Program-made: the position numbers and the translations under genes
The notes under the pieces: model-generated
What the model was told of the DNA's origin: nothing
Databases searched by the model: none
The model's input: the letters and a program-made list of their open reading frames with translations, nothing else
Source of the DNA: Codonopsis lanceolata
Lineage: Eukaryota > Streptophyta > Magnoliopsida > Asterales > Campanulaceae
Direction of reading: 5' to 3'
Length of the DNA: 64,000 nt
NCBI GenBank assembly: GCA_013146195.2
Contig: CM028378.1
Coordinates: 84,130,295 to 84,194,294, forward strand
Shown: one piece after another, positions 46,604 through 57,693 of the stretch
Position numbering within the stretch: position 1 is the stretch's first letter
How the letters are laid out: the number at the start of each line of letters is the position of its first letter

Positions 46604-46844
46604 GGGCTTGTTTGGTAACCATTTCATTTCTAATATTTTTGTTTCTATTTCTAATTTTTTGTGAAAAATAGAAATAGAATTACGTTTGACAATCATTTCT
46701 ATTTCTGATAAACTAAAACGTTTCTCATTATTCTCCAAAATTTAGAAATGAAAAAAATCGTTTCTTTTTTAAGAGAAATGATTCTTTTTCGAAACTTAGA
46801 AGAGTCAAGATCGGTCAACTTAAATGAGGTCTAGTCTTCGAATT

Positions 46845-46897
<53 letters not shown>

Positions 46898-47545
46898 TAG
46901 GCCTGACAATTACAACCCTGGACTCATTAACCCACCCGACCTGACCTGAAAATTATCTGACCAAACCGAACCCGTTAATATTTTTGGATTGCACGTGTAA
47001 CCTGTTTTGACCAAAAAATATTAACGGGTCAGGTTAAAGCGGGTCGAATCCATTACCCATTTTGACCCGATAGTTTTTACTTTATAAAATTATGAAATTT
47101 TGGGAGAAAATCTAGATTAAGACGAGCCATCTCATTTTAACACGTCACCCGTTTAACATGACTCATTTCAATCAGTTTGATATCCGGGTTCTAATGAGTT
47201 TCGACACATCCCCGTTCCAACCCAACCCAACAGATGAGAAGCTGCTTATCCACATTTTTTAATAGTAGATGAAATCATGTGAATTATTATTCTACCCGTT
47301 CGAATTGGATATAATATATTATTATCAAAGTTGTAATGTGTTAATTTTTTTGAAAAATAATATAACTTTGTGAAAGGAAAAAAAAATATTTGTAAAAAAT
47401 GATTAGCTTTTGTTTCTTTTTCATAATAGAAATAGAAACGGCTATCAAGCTTGTTTTTGTTTCTTGTCCAAAATAAAAAAGAAATAGAAACAAAGTGAAA
47501 CAGAAATATGTGGAAAAAAAAATAGAAATGTTACCAAACACTACC
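46604..47545. mobile_element. PIF/Harbinger-type MITE inside the transposase
   Basis: The ends GGGCTTGTTTGGTAAC and GTTACCAAACACTACC are flanked by TTA at 46601-46603 and 47546-47548. A/T-rich arms carry TTTCTATTTCTAATTT-type repeats. A segment of ACCCGACC/GGGTC words (about 46905-47230) inside may itself be a nested element. Confidence 0.85.
46845..46896. repeat. (TA)n(TG)n microsatellite
   Basis: A compound dinucleotide run within the MITE at 46604-47545. Confidence 0.95.
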
Positions 47546-47870
47546 TTATTAACCTTCTCCAAAGCTACATACCCAGAATATGAAACCTCAACATATAACT
47601 CAATAATTCTATCATGTTTCAATCATTCACATATTACTTTGAAATCCTCATTATTTACACAGTACTTTAACCCTCTCTGTAAGTTAGTCTCTGGCTCTAA
47701 AAAGTAGTAAAAGATACTCTCATCACCCAAATCACCTAATTTCTGCAACATATTTTTAAGAACACCCATGCATAAATCTGACTCCATCAAGTAATCAACA
47801 TAATTAACATTTCCACCAATGTATACAAGCACATGATTGCACATAAAGTGACCCCCATAATACATTTTCA

Positions 47871-48769
47871 AGGAAAAAAATGTACTTTGTTTCACTGCAT
47901 TTTAAAGAAAATTAATTTAATGTGTTAAAACGTGGACATTTAAAATAAAGTAGACAATTTAATGTGTAAACAAAGTAGACACAACAACCACACTTCTACA
48001 CTTGAAAATTTAATATGTAAACAAAGTATGAGGGGGCACAAGCCTTACAAAAAAAACACTTTACAGAAAAGGGCAAAAAGGAATGCTTAACATAAGAGGG
48101 CAAAAACAAATACATTTAACACACAACAACATATTCCCAACACATATATACAGACATGCTAACAAAATACACAAATCCCATCCCTCTCAACAAATAAACT
48201 TTACACTAAACTACCTATTGTTTACAAAAGGGGGAACATCACAACACAGCAAAAGAGCCAACATCACTAGGAAAAGAGGGACCACAATGCTGCAGTTACA
48301 CACAAAAAAAGTTGATTTCTTTACTTGAAAAAAATTGCACATGTGCATAGTAGAATGCACATAGCAAATTGTTACACATAACAAATTGAACAAAACAAAG
48401 GTCGAAATTCTATAAGATAGACAAAATACAACACGAAATCTGACTTATCAACAAAATATAATCACATGTCACCAAAAAACAACTGAATATGAAACCCTAG
48501 AACTGTTATTATAAAAAGTATTAAAATAGGTCATAAAAGGACTTACAATATGGGTCGTCACAACCAAGATTCCATTGTCCTCGTCAAATATCCCATATTG
48601 TAGCCATCTTCGTTCTTTTACTCCACTCAGCTGCTTGGATTCCTCCATTAATTGCACTTATGAAATCCTAGGTCTCTTGTTCGCTCAACTGAAGTTTGTG
48701 ACTTTTGATTTTGATTTTTATTTCTATTTCGATTTCATTTGACTGTTATATTTCTTGTAGGAGAGACAA
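47871..48769. other. non-coding 5' part of the MULE
   Basis: Sequence between the transposase N-terminus and the right inverted repeat. It should hold the transposase promoter and leader. It is AT-rich, with no further gene seen. Confidence 0.5.
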
Positions 48770-48975
48770 CCTAGGGTGGAAATCCCATGTTTGCCCACTT
48801 AAATATGCATGTGAGTGAGCACATGCACACTTCACGGCAACTCGATTAACAGAGTCAGAGCTAGGGACTTCCGATGAACAAAATATGGGTTCTTTGGTCT
48901 GTGGTGTGCACTTGCAGTGTACAGGGACTGATAGCGGACTTTTCCAAAGTACAGGGACCAATAGTGAAGTTAGCC
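48770..48975 (-). repeat. MULE terminal inverted repeat, right
   Basis: The inverse of 41743-41945. It ends GTGAAGTTAGCC and is followed by the 10-bp duplication ATTAAATCTA. Confidence 0.92.
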
Positions 48976-48986
48976 ATTAAATCTAT

Positions 48987-50021
48987 GAATGGCGTTATTC
49001 CGACCCCCCTTCCTATGAGTGTACCCCTAAAAATGTTAACTTCCTATCTTACCCTTACTTCTTATAACCACACCCCCCTCTTCCCTCTTTCCATCCCTCT
49101 CTGTGTAACATTCCCCCTCCCCCTTCTTCTTCTTCCAACCCAACACCACCCTTCAAAGACTCACTCACCATTCTCCCTCTCCCTCCCTTCCCTCTCCTCC
49201 ATTTCTTCTTCCTCCCTCCCTCCCACCCACCCACCACCCTCACTACCTCACTGTTCTCTATTCTCTCCCTCCCCATCCCCACTGCATCCCTTCTCTCTCC
49301 CTCCTCCCCATCTCTCACTATTCTTCCTCCTCCCTCCTACCTCCTCCCTCCTCCCTCCCGCTCCCTCCCATCGCCTCCCTTCTATCTCCCTCCCTCCATC
49401 CCTCCATATCTTTCAATTTACTGCTTCTTCCTAACCCTCCTCATGTAACAAAAAAAAATGATTTTGAAAATAACAACAAAAAAAATGATTTTTGAATCTT
49501 CCCAAAATCATGCTGGTTAAATAACAAAAAAAAAAATTGATTTTGAATGTTCGGCTTTGGTTGGTCTGATAACTTTGTGTTGTTCGACTAGCCCACGTTG
49601 AACATTACCGAAATTAATTTTTTTTGAAAATTTTTATACTGTTCGGTCACAGTTGGCTGAACAGAACAGTATAAAAAATTTCAAAAAAAAATAATTTCGG
49701 TAATGTTCGACGTGGGCTAGTTGAACAACACAATGTTGTTCAGCCAACTAGAGCCGAACATTCAAAATAATTTTTTTTTTGTTATTTTTGAAATCTTTTT
49801 TTTTTTGTTACATGAGGAGGGGTAGAAGGAGGAATAACAGTGAGAGATGGGGAGGGTAGTGCTGCGTTGGAAGAAGAAGAAGAAGGGGGAGGGGTAATGT
49901 TACACAGGGAGGGATGGAAGAAGGGAAGAGGGGTATGGTTATAAGAAGTAAGGGTAAAATAGGAAGCTAACATTTTTAGGGGGTACACTCATAGGAAGGG
50001 GGGGTCGGAATATCGCCACTC
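48987..50021. mobile_element. foldback element (1.0 kb), MULE-type target duplication
   Basis: Nearly the whole element is an inverted repeat. The outer arms are 48987 to about 49130 and about 49860-50021 (GAATGGCGTTATTCCGAC against GTCGGAATATCGCCACTC). The inner arms meet at about 49660, around ACTGTTCGG/ACAGTATAAAAA words. It is flanked by a perfect 9-bp TAAATCTAT (48978-48986 and 50022-50030). The polypyrimidine arm 49040-49440 produces long Pro/Ser-rich frames that are not genes. The left duplication overlaps the target duplication of the large MULE. Confidence 0.85.
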
Positions 50022-50045
50022 TAAATCTATATATAGCGTGTTTTC

Positions 50046-50738
50046 TAGAGATGTTAATCTGCCTCATTTTGTGGGCCAGTCCCACTGGGTCACAGGTTAA
50101 ACTGTACAATTTAAACGGGTTGCTACTAAGCCTACTATTATGAACTTGTCTAGCTCTGCTGGTCGCCAAATTAAACGGGTCATATCTAAATAAATCGATA
50201 ATTATTTTGTTTAGGTTCTGAAACATATTAATACACACACATAACATGCTTACTATATATTCATTACTTGTTAGATTATTTATTTATCTTTTTTTTTTTT
50301 TTGCAAGAGTTACTATGTTACATGTTAGTCTTGTCTCTATTTTTTTGTATAAAAAATGATCTAAACATTTTTAGCATTCACGCACTTTAAGTCAGTGGGG
50401 ACAATCCAAACACATATGATGGAGATTTGACTATTTTTTTGGTAGTTAAGTATGAACCCTTGGTATGAGAATTAGAACCAATGCATAGTATCATAATGAA
50501 ATTTCAAATCTTCTTAAAACATTATCATACAAAAATTTTAAAACTTTTTGAAAAATAAAACTAAAATAAATAGTAATAATTAATCTTCGGGCTAGCTGAC
50601 CAGCCTTAAAGCTAGGCTAGCCCTAACAGCACATGTCCCTATCGGTCCAACCCTATTAGCTCTAGATTTAAATACCAATTTTTCCAAGCATAGTCCTCGG
50701 TTTAAACAGGTCGGAACACAACCTTATTAACATCTCTA
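50046..50738. mobile_element. hAT-like MITE
   Basis: The ends TAGAGATGTTAAT and ATTAACATCTCTA are inverted, as in hAT-type MITEs. Internal words such as AAACGGGT and CCAACCC are common in that group. I could not read a convincing 8-bp duplication, so the flanks may have mutated. Confidence 0.6.
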
Positions 50739-50889
50739 GCGAAACACTTATTCACAAATTTCAATGTCACTTTGAGACAAAACATGCCATAAATAGGTAA
50801 CAAGGGGCACATATTAGCTTTACCAATATTGTAATCCTCTGTAATACTTTCAGTCCTTAAACAAGTATCCATTTCTAAAATTTCATCAT
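50739..50889. other. short host spacer
   Basis: About 145 bp between the hAT-like MITE and the copia target duplication ATCAT (50885-50889). No features. Confidence 0.5.
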
Positions 50890-51740
50890 TGAAAGATCAA
50901 TAGTAGCTATGATTCACGAAATCTGTCAATACAGTTCGTGATGTAGCTTGTTACTGTAGTTATACCCGGAAGCGCATTGACCAAAAATTCAAAAACAGCG
51001 AAAGACTTTTAATTTAAAACACAAATTAAACACAGATGTTTTACCAAACAATCTACAAACCTATGTTTGTAGATCCAGCTTTATGGCCAAAAAGATTCCA
51101 CTAAAAAGATGGAGTGTTTTAACAAAACAATATGTGAAATCACCAAAACAAAAACTCTCACAAGACAACACGTTTTGGAGAGTAAAACCCACAGAAACAA
51201 AGGTAGAGAAAACATGTGATTAAAAAATAAACTTCCTAGAAAGACTAGGAAGACAAACAGCAACAGCAGTTCCAATGTAGTTCCCAATGAAGCTACATTC
51301 CAAGCTTCATTCAAACTTCAGGTGCACAACTTTCTGAATATTCTCTCTTGGTGTATTCCGTATGCTCTGATCTCTGTATATGTATACTGCTCTCCGTGTG
51401 TTCTGCTCTGTGTGTCGTGCTCCATATTTATACAATGGTGGAGACCTACAATATAATTATGAAAACAAAAGACTCCAAGTATCTAAAAGATTAGGAGTTA
51501 GTTTCCATAATCAAATAAACCACAATAAACCACATTTATTTCCTAGATTTTGTTACCAAATATTCAAGGATTCTATGAGAGGATTTAGGAAATGATTAAA
51601 TATGGTAAATTCTTACCAAGACTTTGGGACCAAGAAACTTATAAAATATGGTAACTTGTTACCATTGCTTTCGGACCAAGAAAGGGCACAATAATAAAAT
51701 AAATGGAGGAAAATAGGACAACCCTATTTTACCCCTTCCA
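50890..51740 (-). repeat. copia 3' LTR (851 bp)
   Basis: It starts TGAAAGATCAATAGTAG and ends ACCCCTTCCA on the plus strand. It pairs with 55682-56532. Confidence 0.93.
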
Positions 51741-51756
51741 ATCTCCCCCTTTGTTG
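51741..51756 (-). promoter_or_regulatory. copia polypurine tract
   Basis: On the minus strand, AAAGGGGGAGAT directly precedes the 3' LTR. Confidence 0.8.
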
Positions 51757-52594
51757 AACCTTTCTGGTCAAATCAAATGACAAGTGTTTATTCAACACCA
51801 TCAAACCATCTAACCTACATTAGTTAGAAAATCTCATCTCCCCCTGAATTTGTGCAAGATATAAAATCAAAAATCATCTACTAAAGCACAAATCAGAATA
51901 TATCAATGATGCAATCACATGCATACAAAACAAACATGAAACAATTTATGGGAGGAACAATCACAATGATGAATCTACAAGGAATCAGATTCATCATCAT
52001 CACCAGAAATAAAAACACTTGAGCTCTCTCCCCCTATTTGACCGGAGAAGGAAGAGGGAGAAACAATCTTTTAAGAATTCTCAAAAATCCAAGATTTTGA
52101 AAAACACAATTAAGTGTTCACCGTGACTTGATCACACCCCTAGCAATAACTGAGAACCTCATATCCAGATTCAATCCCTCTTAGTTCCCCACAAAAATTA
52201 GACATTCACTAAATATTTTTCAACATGGAGATTTTTTTGGAAATTGATTTGCACAGTTTGATTTTATGACAAAAATTCAACAGGCTGATATCCTTACCAA
52301 CAATGCATGTCCTAAAATTTTATGTCTAAAACATGATTACAAAAAGCTAGGCAAAAGAATAATGCAATAACACACAAGTGATAAAGACCAGATCAAAGGA
52401 TGTAGTTTCTGATGCAGCTGCAATGGGAGGTGCATTCAGCAATAATAAAATTTTGTGCAATTTTTACATCTTTTCTTTTCTCAAACATACTTCTCTCCCA
52501 AAGATTAAAATTTTTCACATAACAAAAATCCATAGGTACTTTATTTCCCTAGGAATATAGCTCTACTTTATTTCAAGCTATAAAAACATGCCAC

Positions 52595-52845
52595 TTGGAA
52601 CCTTTCACACTATTTACAAAGGGAAGCCATTTGCACATGATCAACCCATGAAATCCAAAGATTCATAGTCCCAAGAGAGAATGACAACAAACCTTGTTCA
52701 TAGGTAGCACTTTTCCTTTAAGTAGCTTTCACACTTTTCCAAAGGTATCCATTTTTCTCAAGATCAACCTATGAGAACCAAAGTTTCATAGTACCAAGAT
52801 AAGATGATACAACCCTTGTACTTTAAGGTAGCTCTTTCCTTTGTG
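52595..52845. repeat. imperfect tandem repeat (~125 bp, two units) in the copia 3' region
   Basis: The units at about 52595-52720 and 52722-52845 share CTTTCACACT, GATCAACC(C/T)ATGA, CAAAG.TTCATAGT.CCAAGA and GGTAGC in order. This lies in the long non-coding region between the RNase H remnant and the 3' LTR. Confidence 0.65.
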
Positions 52846-53039
52846 GACTTCAAACTTGCTCAAAAACTGAGAGAGAGTGAGAATCATAACAAAAAAATCA
52901 CAATTGATTTTGAATGCAATTCTCAAGCAACAACAAAAGGCACAAACATATGAGTCAAATGTTCTAGAGTGCCCTCTAAAGACAAAATGCAATCATGCCT
53001 ATTTTTTATATTTTTTTAAAACTAAGTGTAAAATCAAAT

Positions 53040-53300
53040 GACACACATAACACAAGATATTTCCAAAGATTTGAAAATCTCTCAAAATCTAGACTCTTAG
53101 TAAAAATATCAGCAAGTTGATTTTCAGTCTCAACATGTTCAATGCAAACAATTCCTTATTCAACCAAGTCTCTAATAAAGTGGTGTCTTATATTAATGTG
53201 TTTTGCTCGAGAATGATGAACTAGATTTTTGTGCTATACAAATTGCATTGGTGTTATCACAATACATGGTTAACACGTCAATGTGTAGCACATAATCTTT
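53040..53300 (-). pseudogene. copia RNase H C-terminal remnant
   Basis: Combined minus-strand frames give YCDNTNAICIA, then HINIRHHFIRDLVE-like and ENQLADIFTKSLDFERF-like words. These are the very end of copia pol. Frameshifts are frequent, and the rest of reverse transcriptase upstream is absent. Confidence 0.75.
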
Positions 53301-53439
53301 TATCATTTGGTACATCCATAAAAGTTTTAGAGTCATATCTAAAAAGCAAGCAATAAAAGAAAAAAATAATGGACTCTAGAAAAATTTTCTGATTAAAAAA
53401 ACTAAATTAAACTAATTACTAAAAGTAACAAGGCTTCTC

Positions 53440-53900
53440 TCAAAAATATTTTGATAAGCACGCTAATTTGTGAGAATCAACCTTACCTTTTCTCCTTGTG
53501 GATATGCCATCATGAATATTACCTATCACTTGAGAGATTGGATGATTTTTCTGTATACGGCTAGGAATATCGTGGCTTCGAGCAGTCACAGTGGGAGCAG
53601 TTTCAACATTTTGGGATTCAGTTTCAACTTTTGCAAAAGTTTTGACCAATGCAGCTTGTGATGCAGCTGCATCCGCATTTGCTGAATTTTCAGATTTTTC
53701 AACTTCTGAATTCTATGATTCTGGAACAAAGTCTGACTGTCTTTTAGAAACCCAAACTTTTCTGAACATTTTTGGTCGATGTAGCTTTGGATGTAGCTTC
53801 GGATGCTGATGCATGCGGTGCTGCTACATCCGGTGCTACACCTGGTTACAGACCAGGTGTGCTTGCCTAACTTCCTCATCATAGACTGCTTTTTTCAGGT
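53440..53900 (-). pseudogene. copia gag tail joined to the pre-RT linker
   Basis: ISQVIGNIHDGISTRRKGKV (about 53455-53545) is the linker that normally precedes copia reverse transcriptase. It directly follows a low-complexity Ala/Val/Ser region rich in GATGTAGC/GCTACATC words. Protease and integrase have therefore been removed between gag and this point. Confidence 0.7.
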
Positions 53901-55627
53901 AACAAAAGGGTTGAATATGTCCAGGTTTGTTACAGTAATGGCACACAAAGTTTCTTTTTCTAGTTTTTGGTTTTTCAAAGAAATTTGGTTCTTGAAAATT
54001 TTGTGTAAACTATTTTGGTTCAGAAGATGTACCTTCACCTTCTTTAACAAATGTCTTTGGCAAGAATCCAAGACCAGACTTACCATTATTCCCCCGGACT
54101 TCAACATATCATCCATTTTGTGTTGACTTGAATTCCATTTTGCCACGGTCTCATTAGCTTTGATAAGTTCTTCTTTCAGATTTTCAAGCTCAATATCCTT
54201 CTTGCTAAGTAAACACTCCAGTCTAGTGATACACTCTTTCTGATCTTCATTCACTTTCTTGAGTGTATCATTTGTCTTTCCAAGTAATGTAACTTGAAGA
54301 GCCATCTTTTCCCAATCTTTGTATAACTCTTTATAAGCTTCAAGCAGTTTTGTTTCAGATTCTGCACCATCTTCAGTGACAGAAGAGTTAAGTCATCGAA
54401 AGTCATCCCAGCCTCTATCTGATGTAGCTTCCGATGTAGTTTGTGAAGTAGCTACATCCAGAGCTACATCACCTGAAAAACCTACAAGATCAGCTTGAAC
54501 ATTGTATACAGCTGTGAGAGTGATAAGATCACCTGGATCGTCATCATCACTGTCATTCAGAGTAGCAGAAAAACTCAAACCCTTCTTTCTCAAAGTATTA
54601 GCACATTGATTAGCATAATGACCAAACCCTTGACAAGCCCTACATTGAATAGAATCAATATTTTTACCTCTAGATGTAGGCTGTTTAGCAAAAGGATTGG
54701 TAAAAGATTTTTCAGGGGTTTGAAAAGAACTTTCTTTGGAAGCAAACTTGCTAGGCTCGGTTTTGAAAACAATTTTGGTGATAGAAGATGGAGATCTGTT
54801 TTGTCCCTTTGCCTTCAAAATATTTTTAAACTTTGTTGTTAAAAAATCCATTGACTCTTCACCAAAATCAGATTCCTCAATCTCTTTGTGCAATTCAATC
54901 AATTCAAAAGACACATCAACAACATAAGGAAAAGCAATACAAAAGGAGTAGAAGATGATGCACCTTTGCCTTTGTTCTTAATTTGCTTATTGAGGTTTAA
55001 CTCAAAATTTTGTAGAATGCCAACTAGTTTTTCAAAACCAATTTTGTCAATGTCATGAGCTTCCTCAATAGCACAAATTTTGGCATTAAATCTTTCAGGC
55101 AAAGTGCGCATCATCTTGCTAACAAGACGATCATTGGTGATAGGATCACCCAAAGAAAGAGCATTATTAGATATATCAAGTAATCTACCATAGTAAGACA
55201 TAATATTTTCATCTTCATTCATTCTAGTGTTCTCAAATTAAGTAGTAAGCATTCTAAGTTTTGAAGCACAAACACTAGCAGGATCTTCACATAAGGTTTG
55301 AAGGGCATCCCAAACATCCTTGGCAGAGTCATAATTTGCAATAACTCTGAAGGTGTTGGCATCTAAGGCCCTGTATATGGTTGAAAGAGCCTTAGAATTA
55401 AATGAAGCAATGGTTCTATCTTGAGTGGTCCAATTTGCCTCACTGGGGAATTTGACATCATCGTCATTATCAGTGGTCTTAGGTGGAGTCCAACCATTCA
55501 GAACAGCAAGCCACGCTCTCTCATCAATTGATTTGATAAAGATACGCATCTTGACTTTCCAAATTGAATAATTGACATTAGTCAAGGTAGGAAGACAAAT
55601 AGCATTCTCATATTGAGAATCCATCAT
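53895..55627 (-). pseudogene. copia gag relic with two zinc knuckles and a coiled coil
   Basis: It starts at ATG 55627. The first part (SIWKVKMRIFIKSIDERAWL, ALSTIYRALDANTFRVI, AKDVWDALQTLCED) and the next frame (NEDENIMSYYGRLLDISNNA, LVSKMMRTLPERFNAKICAI) are a UBN2-type gag. The two are separated by one stop near 55238. A frame change at about 54950-54900 leads to knuckle 1 CRACQGFGHYANQC (about 54600-54645). A coiled-coil segment follows (54305-54130: LKKVNEDQKECITRLECLL). Knuckle 2 CHYCNKPGHIQPFC is at about 53900-53945. Both knuckles keep all four ligands. It is broken by several stops and frameshifts. Confidence 0.88.
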
Positions 55628-55666
55628 GGCTATAACCAGAATCTTCTCTTAGTGTCGTCAAGAGGA

Positions 55667-55680
55667 GGCTCGGATACCAA
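55667..55680 (-). promoter_or_regulatory. copia primer binding site
   Basis: On the minus strand TTGGTATCCGAGCC, one base from the 5' LTR, a variant of the tRNA-iMet site. Confidence 0.8.
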
Positions 55681-55681
55681 T

Positions 55682-56532
55682 TGAGAGATCAATAGTAGTT
55701 AGGATTCACGAAATCTGTCAATGCAGTTCGTGATGTAACTTGTTACTGTAGTTACACCCGGAAGTGTATTGACCAAAAATTCAAAAACAGCGGAAGACTT
55801 TTAATTTAAAACACAAATTAAACACGGATGTTTTTACCAAACATTCTACAAACATATGCTTGTAGATCCAGTTTTATGGCCAAAAAGATTTCACTAAAAA
55901 GATGGAGTGTTTTAACAAAACAATATGTGAAATCACCAAAACAAAAACTCTCACAAGACAACACGTCTTGGAGAGCAAAACCCACAGAAACAAAGATAGA
56001 GAAAACGTGAGATTAAAAAATAAACTTCCTAGAAAGACTAGAAAGACAAACAGCAACAGCAGTTCCAATGTAGTTCCCAATGAAGCTACACTTCAAGCTT
56101 CATTCAAACTTCAGCAGCACAACTTTCTGAATATTCTCTTTTGGTGTATTTTGTATGCTCTGATCTCTGTATATGTATACTGCTCTCCGTGTGGTCTGCT
56201 CTGTGTGTCGTGCTCCATATTTATACAATGGTGGAGACCTACAATATAATTAGGAGAACAAAAGACTCCAAGTATCTAAAGGATTAGAAGTTAGTTTCCA
56301 TAATCAAATAAACCACAATAAACCACATTTATTTCCTAGATTTTGTTACCTAATATACAAGGATTCTATGAGAGGATTTAGGAAATGATTATATATGGTA
56401 AATTCTTACCAAGACTTTGGGACCAAGAAACTTATAAAATATGGTAACTTCTTACCATTGCTTTTGGACCAAGAAAGGGCACAACAATAAAATAAATAGA
56501 GGAAAATATGACATCCATATTTTACCCTTACA
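55682..56532 (-). repeat. copia 5' LTR (851 bp)
   Basis: Starts TGAGAGATCAATAGTAG and ends ACCCTTACA on the plus strand, followed by ATCAT. Confidence 0.93.
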
Positions 56533-56578
56533 ATCATCCTTAAATGAGAGTCGATTTTTATAAGCAAAGACTTAAGGA

Positions 56579-56690
56579 AAGACCGTCTTACAATTATTTT
56601 ATATAAGACGGATTCTTCTGACCCGACTTACTGTGTGTTGGTGGGCTGAGCTACGATAGAGTGAGACTTCGTCTTCGTAAGACGGTTTCA
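56579..56690. mobile_element. small MITE-like inverted repeat
   Basis: AGACCGTCTTAC (from 56580) and GTAAGACGGTTT (56677-56688) form inverted ends, with a second AAGACGG inside. The class is uncertain and no clear duplication is seen. Confidence 0.4.
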
Positions 56691-56938
56691 CAGAAGACCT
56701 ACTCTTTTTTATAAGTTTATTAATTTTACCTTTAATACTTATCATGTCCTAGCGTGGATTTCTAATGTTATACATAGACATTCTAATGTTCAACGTAGAC
56801 ATTAAAGATATTAATGTAGACGTACTCCAAAAATAGTCTAATAGTCAATTTTCGTAATTTTATAGGAAAATTTTAAACTAATCAGTCGTTGAGAGATCGA
56901 GGGAGTAATTCATAACTTACCTCAATAAGAGCATTACC

Positions 56939-57672
56939 AATATTAATGTGGATGTGAAAGAAATTAGATATTACCTAAGATTTATATCATTTTTGGAAGA
57001 AAACCCTCTCTAATGCAGTTGTGGATGGGGGGTGTGGATATGATTTGTCATCTAAATTTTTTCACATTGTAAATAACAATGTTAATTTTATATTCTACTT
57101 GAGAGTGTAAATACATCATAGTGCTTGTTTGGTGGAACATTTTGACCAAAACACTCGCCAAAAATGCAGTGTTTTCTTTTTAAAAGTGTTTCAATGCAGT
57201 GTTTTAAAACGCAATGTTTTAAAAATGTACAGCGTTTTTCAAAATATGTTGTGTTTACAACTACTTTGTTTATGAAAATAGGGTTTTGAAATAGTTTCTC
57301 GAACGTGTTTACAAGAAAAAAATGTGTTTTGAAAATGATGCGTTTTAAAAATGTTGTGGTTTAAAAATACTACGTTTTAAAAAATATTGCGTTTTCAAAA
57401 TGTTGCACCTAACGAAGGCTTAATCAGTAATTTTCTTTTTAAAAACTCTTTTTATTCGTTGTTCCCTTTTATTTTATTTTATTTTTTATTTTTTTGTCAA
57501 ATTTCTTTGTAATGGTAGGATGGATGACACATATGATCAAATCCAAATTTGTATTGGAGAGGTCCGTTTTGATTCAATGTGAATGGAGTGAGAAAAATTG
57601 ACACATATGATTGATGGTGTTAATTACCCACAATCACATGTGATCAAATTCACGTTTGTATCGGTGATGCTC
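56939..57672. mobile_element. TIR element with TAA duplication (Harbinger-like)
   Basis: The ends GAGCATTACCAATATTAA and TCGGTGATGCTC (outer 12 bp inverted, then looser) are flanked by TAA at 56936-56938 and 57673-57675. The interior (57130-57410) is made of degenerate GTTTTAAAA/AATGTTGYGTTT repeats. No coding region. Confidence 0.65.
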
Positions 57673-57693
57673 TAACGGGTTAATTAAAATATT

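Larger units (their letters stand above)
44305..47870 (-). pseudogene. MuDR-type MULE transposase relic
   Basis: The transposase is read from 47870 downward. The N-terminal plant-MULE domain (YIGGNVNYVDYL) is followed by an acidic linker (DDDDLNITDDLEFEV) and a MuDR DNA-binding domain (YKSAGDVRMAIHSYAIANM, KAICRGNSACLGLFKW). A helical region follows (YRAKKIAEDLIHGN, YALLRDYAGEVLRKNPG). The DDE core begins LGFDGAFLKGPYPGQLLVVV with AYAVVEAENKEACKWFLEL and FISDE (about 45400-45140). The later domain includes DISMNNLCESFNGFI. A SWIM zinc-finger remnant (WIPCKHAAIYL) is near 44440. Breaks include stops (for example right after FISDE) and two inserted MITEs (45487-45699 and 46604-47545). The MITE at 46604 lies in the acidic-linker coding region; removing it with one TTA restores the frame. 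Confidence 0.9.
41743..48975 (-). mobile_element. Mutator-like element (7.2 kb) with transposase relic and GRF passenger gene
   Basis: It has about 200-bp terminal inverted repeats (41743-41945 and 48770-48975) beginning GGCTAACTTCACTATTGG, and a perfect 10-bp target duplication. The interior carries a decayed MuDR-type transposase on the minus strand and a convergent GRF zinc-finger gene on the plus strand. Three MITEs are nested in it (42036-42991, 45487-45699, 46604-47545). Removing them gives an original element of about 5.1 kb. It was once potentially autonomous and is now inactive because of stops and insertions. Confidence 0.93.
50890..56532 (-). mobile_element. Ty1-copia deletion derivative, both ends intact
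   Basis: It has two 851-bp LTRs (50890-51740 and 55682-56532) in direct orientation and a perfect 5-bp target duplication ATCAT (50885-50889 and 56533-56537). The primer site beside the 5' LTR is at 55667-55680. The purine tract beside the 3' LTR is at about 51741-51756. Between them lie gag, a piece of the pre-RT linker and the end of RNase H. Protease, integrase and nearly all reverse transcriptase are missing. The LTRs show more than ten differences in their first 200 bases, so the insertion is not recent. Confidence 0.93.

Noticed and set aside
48874..49434. 186-codon Pro/Ser-rich open frame (and its opposite-strand partner)
   Set aside because: It spans a MULE end and the polypyrimidine arm of the foldback element. 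The open frame results from base composition.
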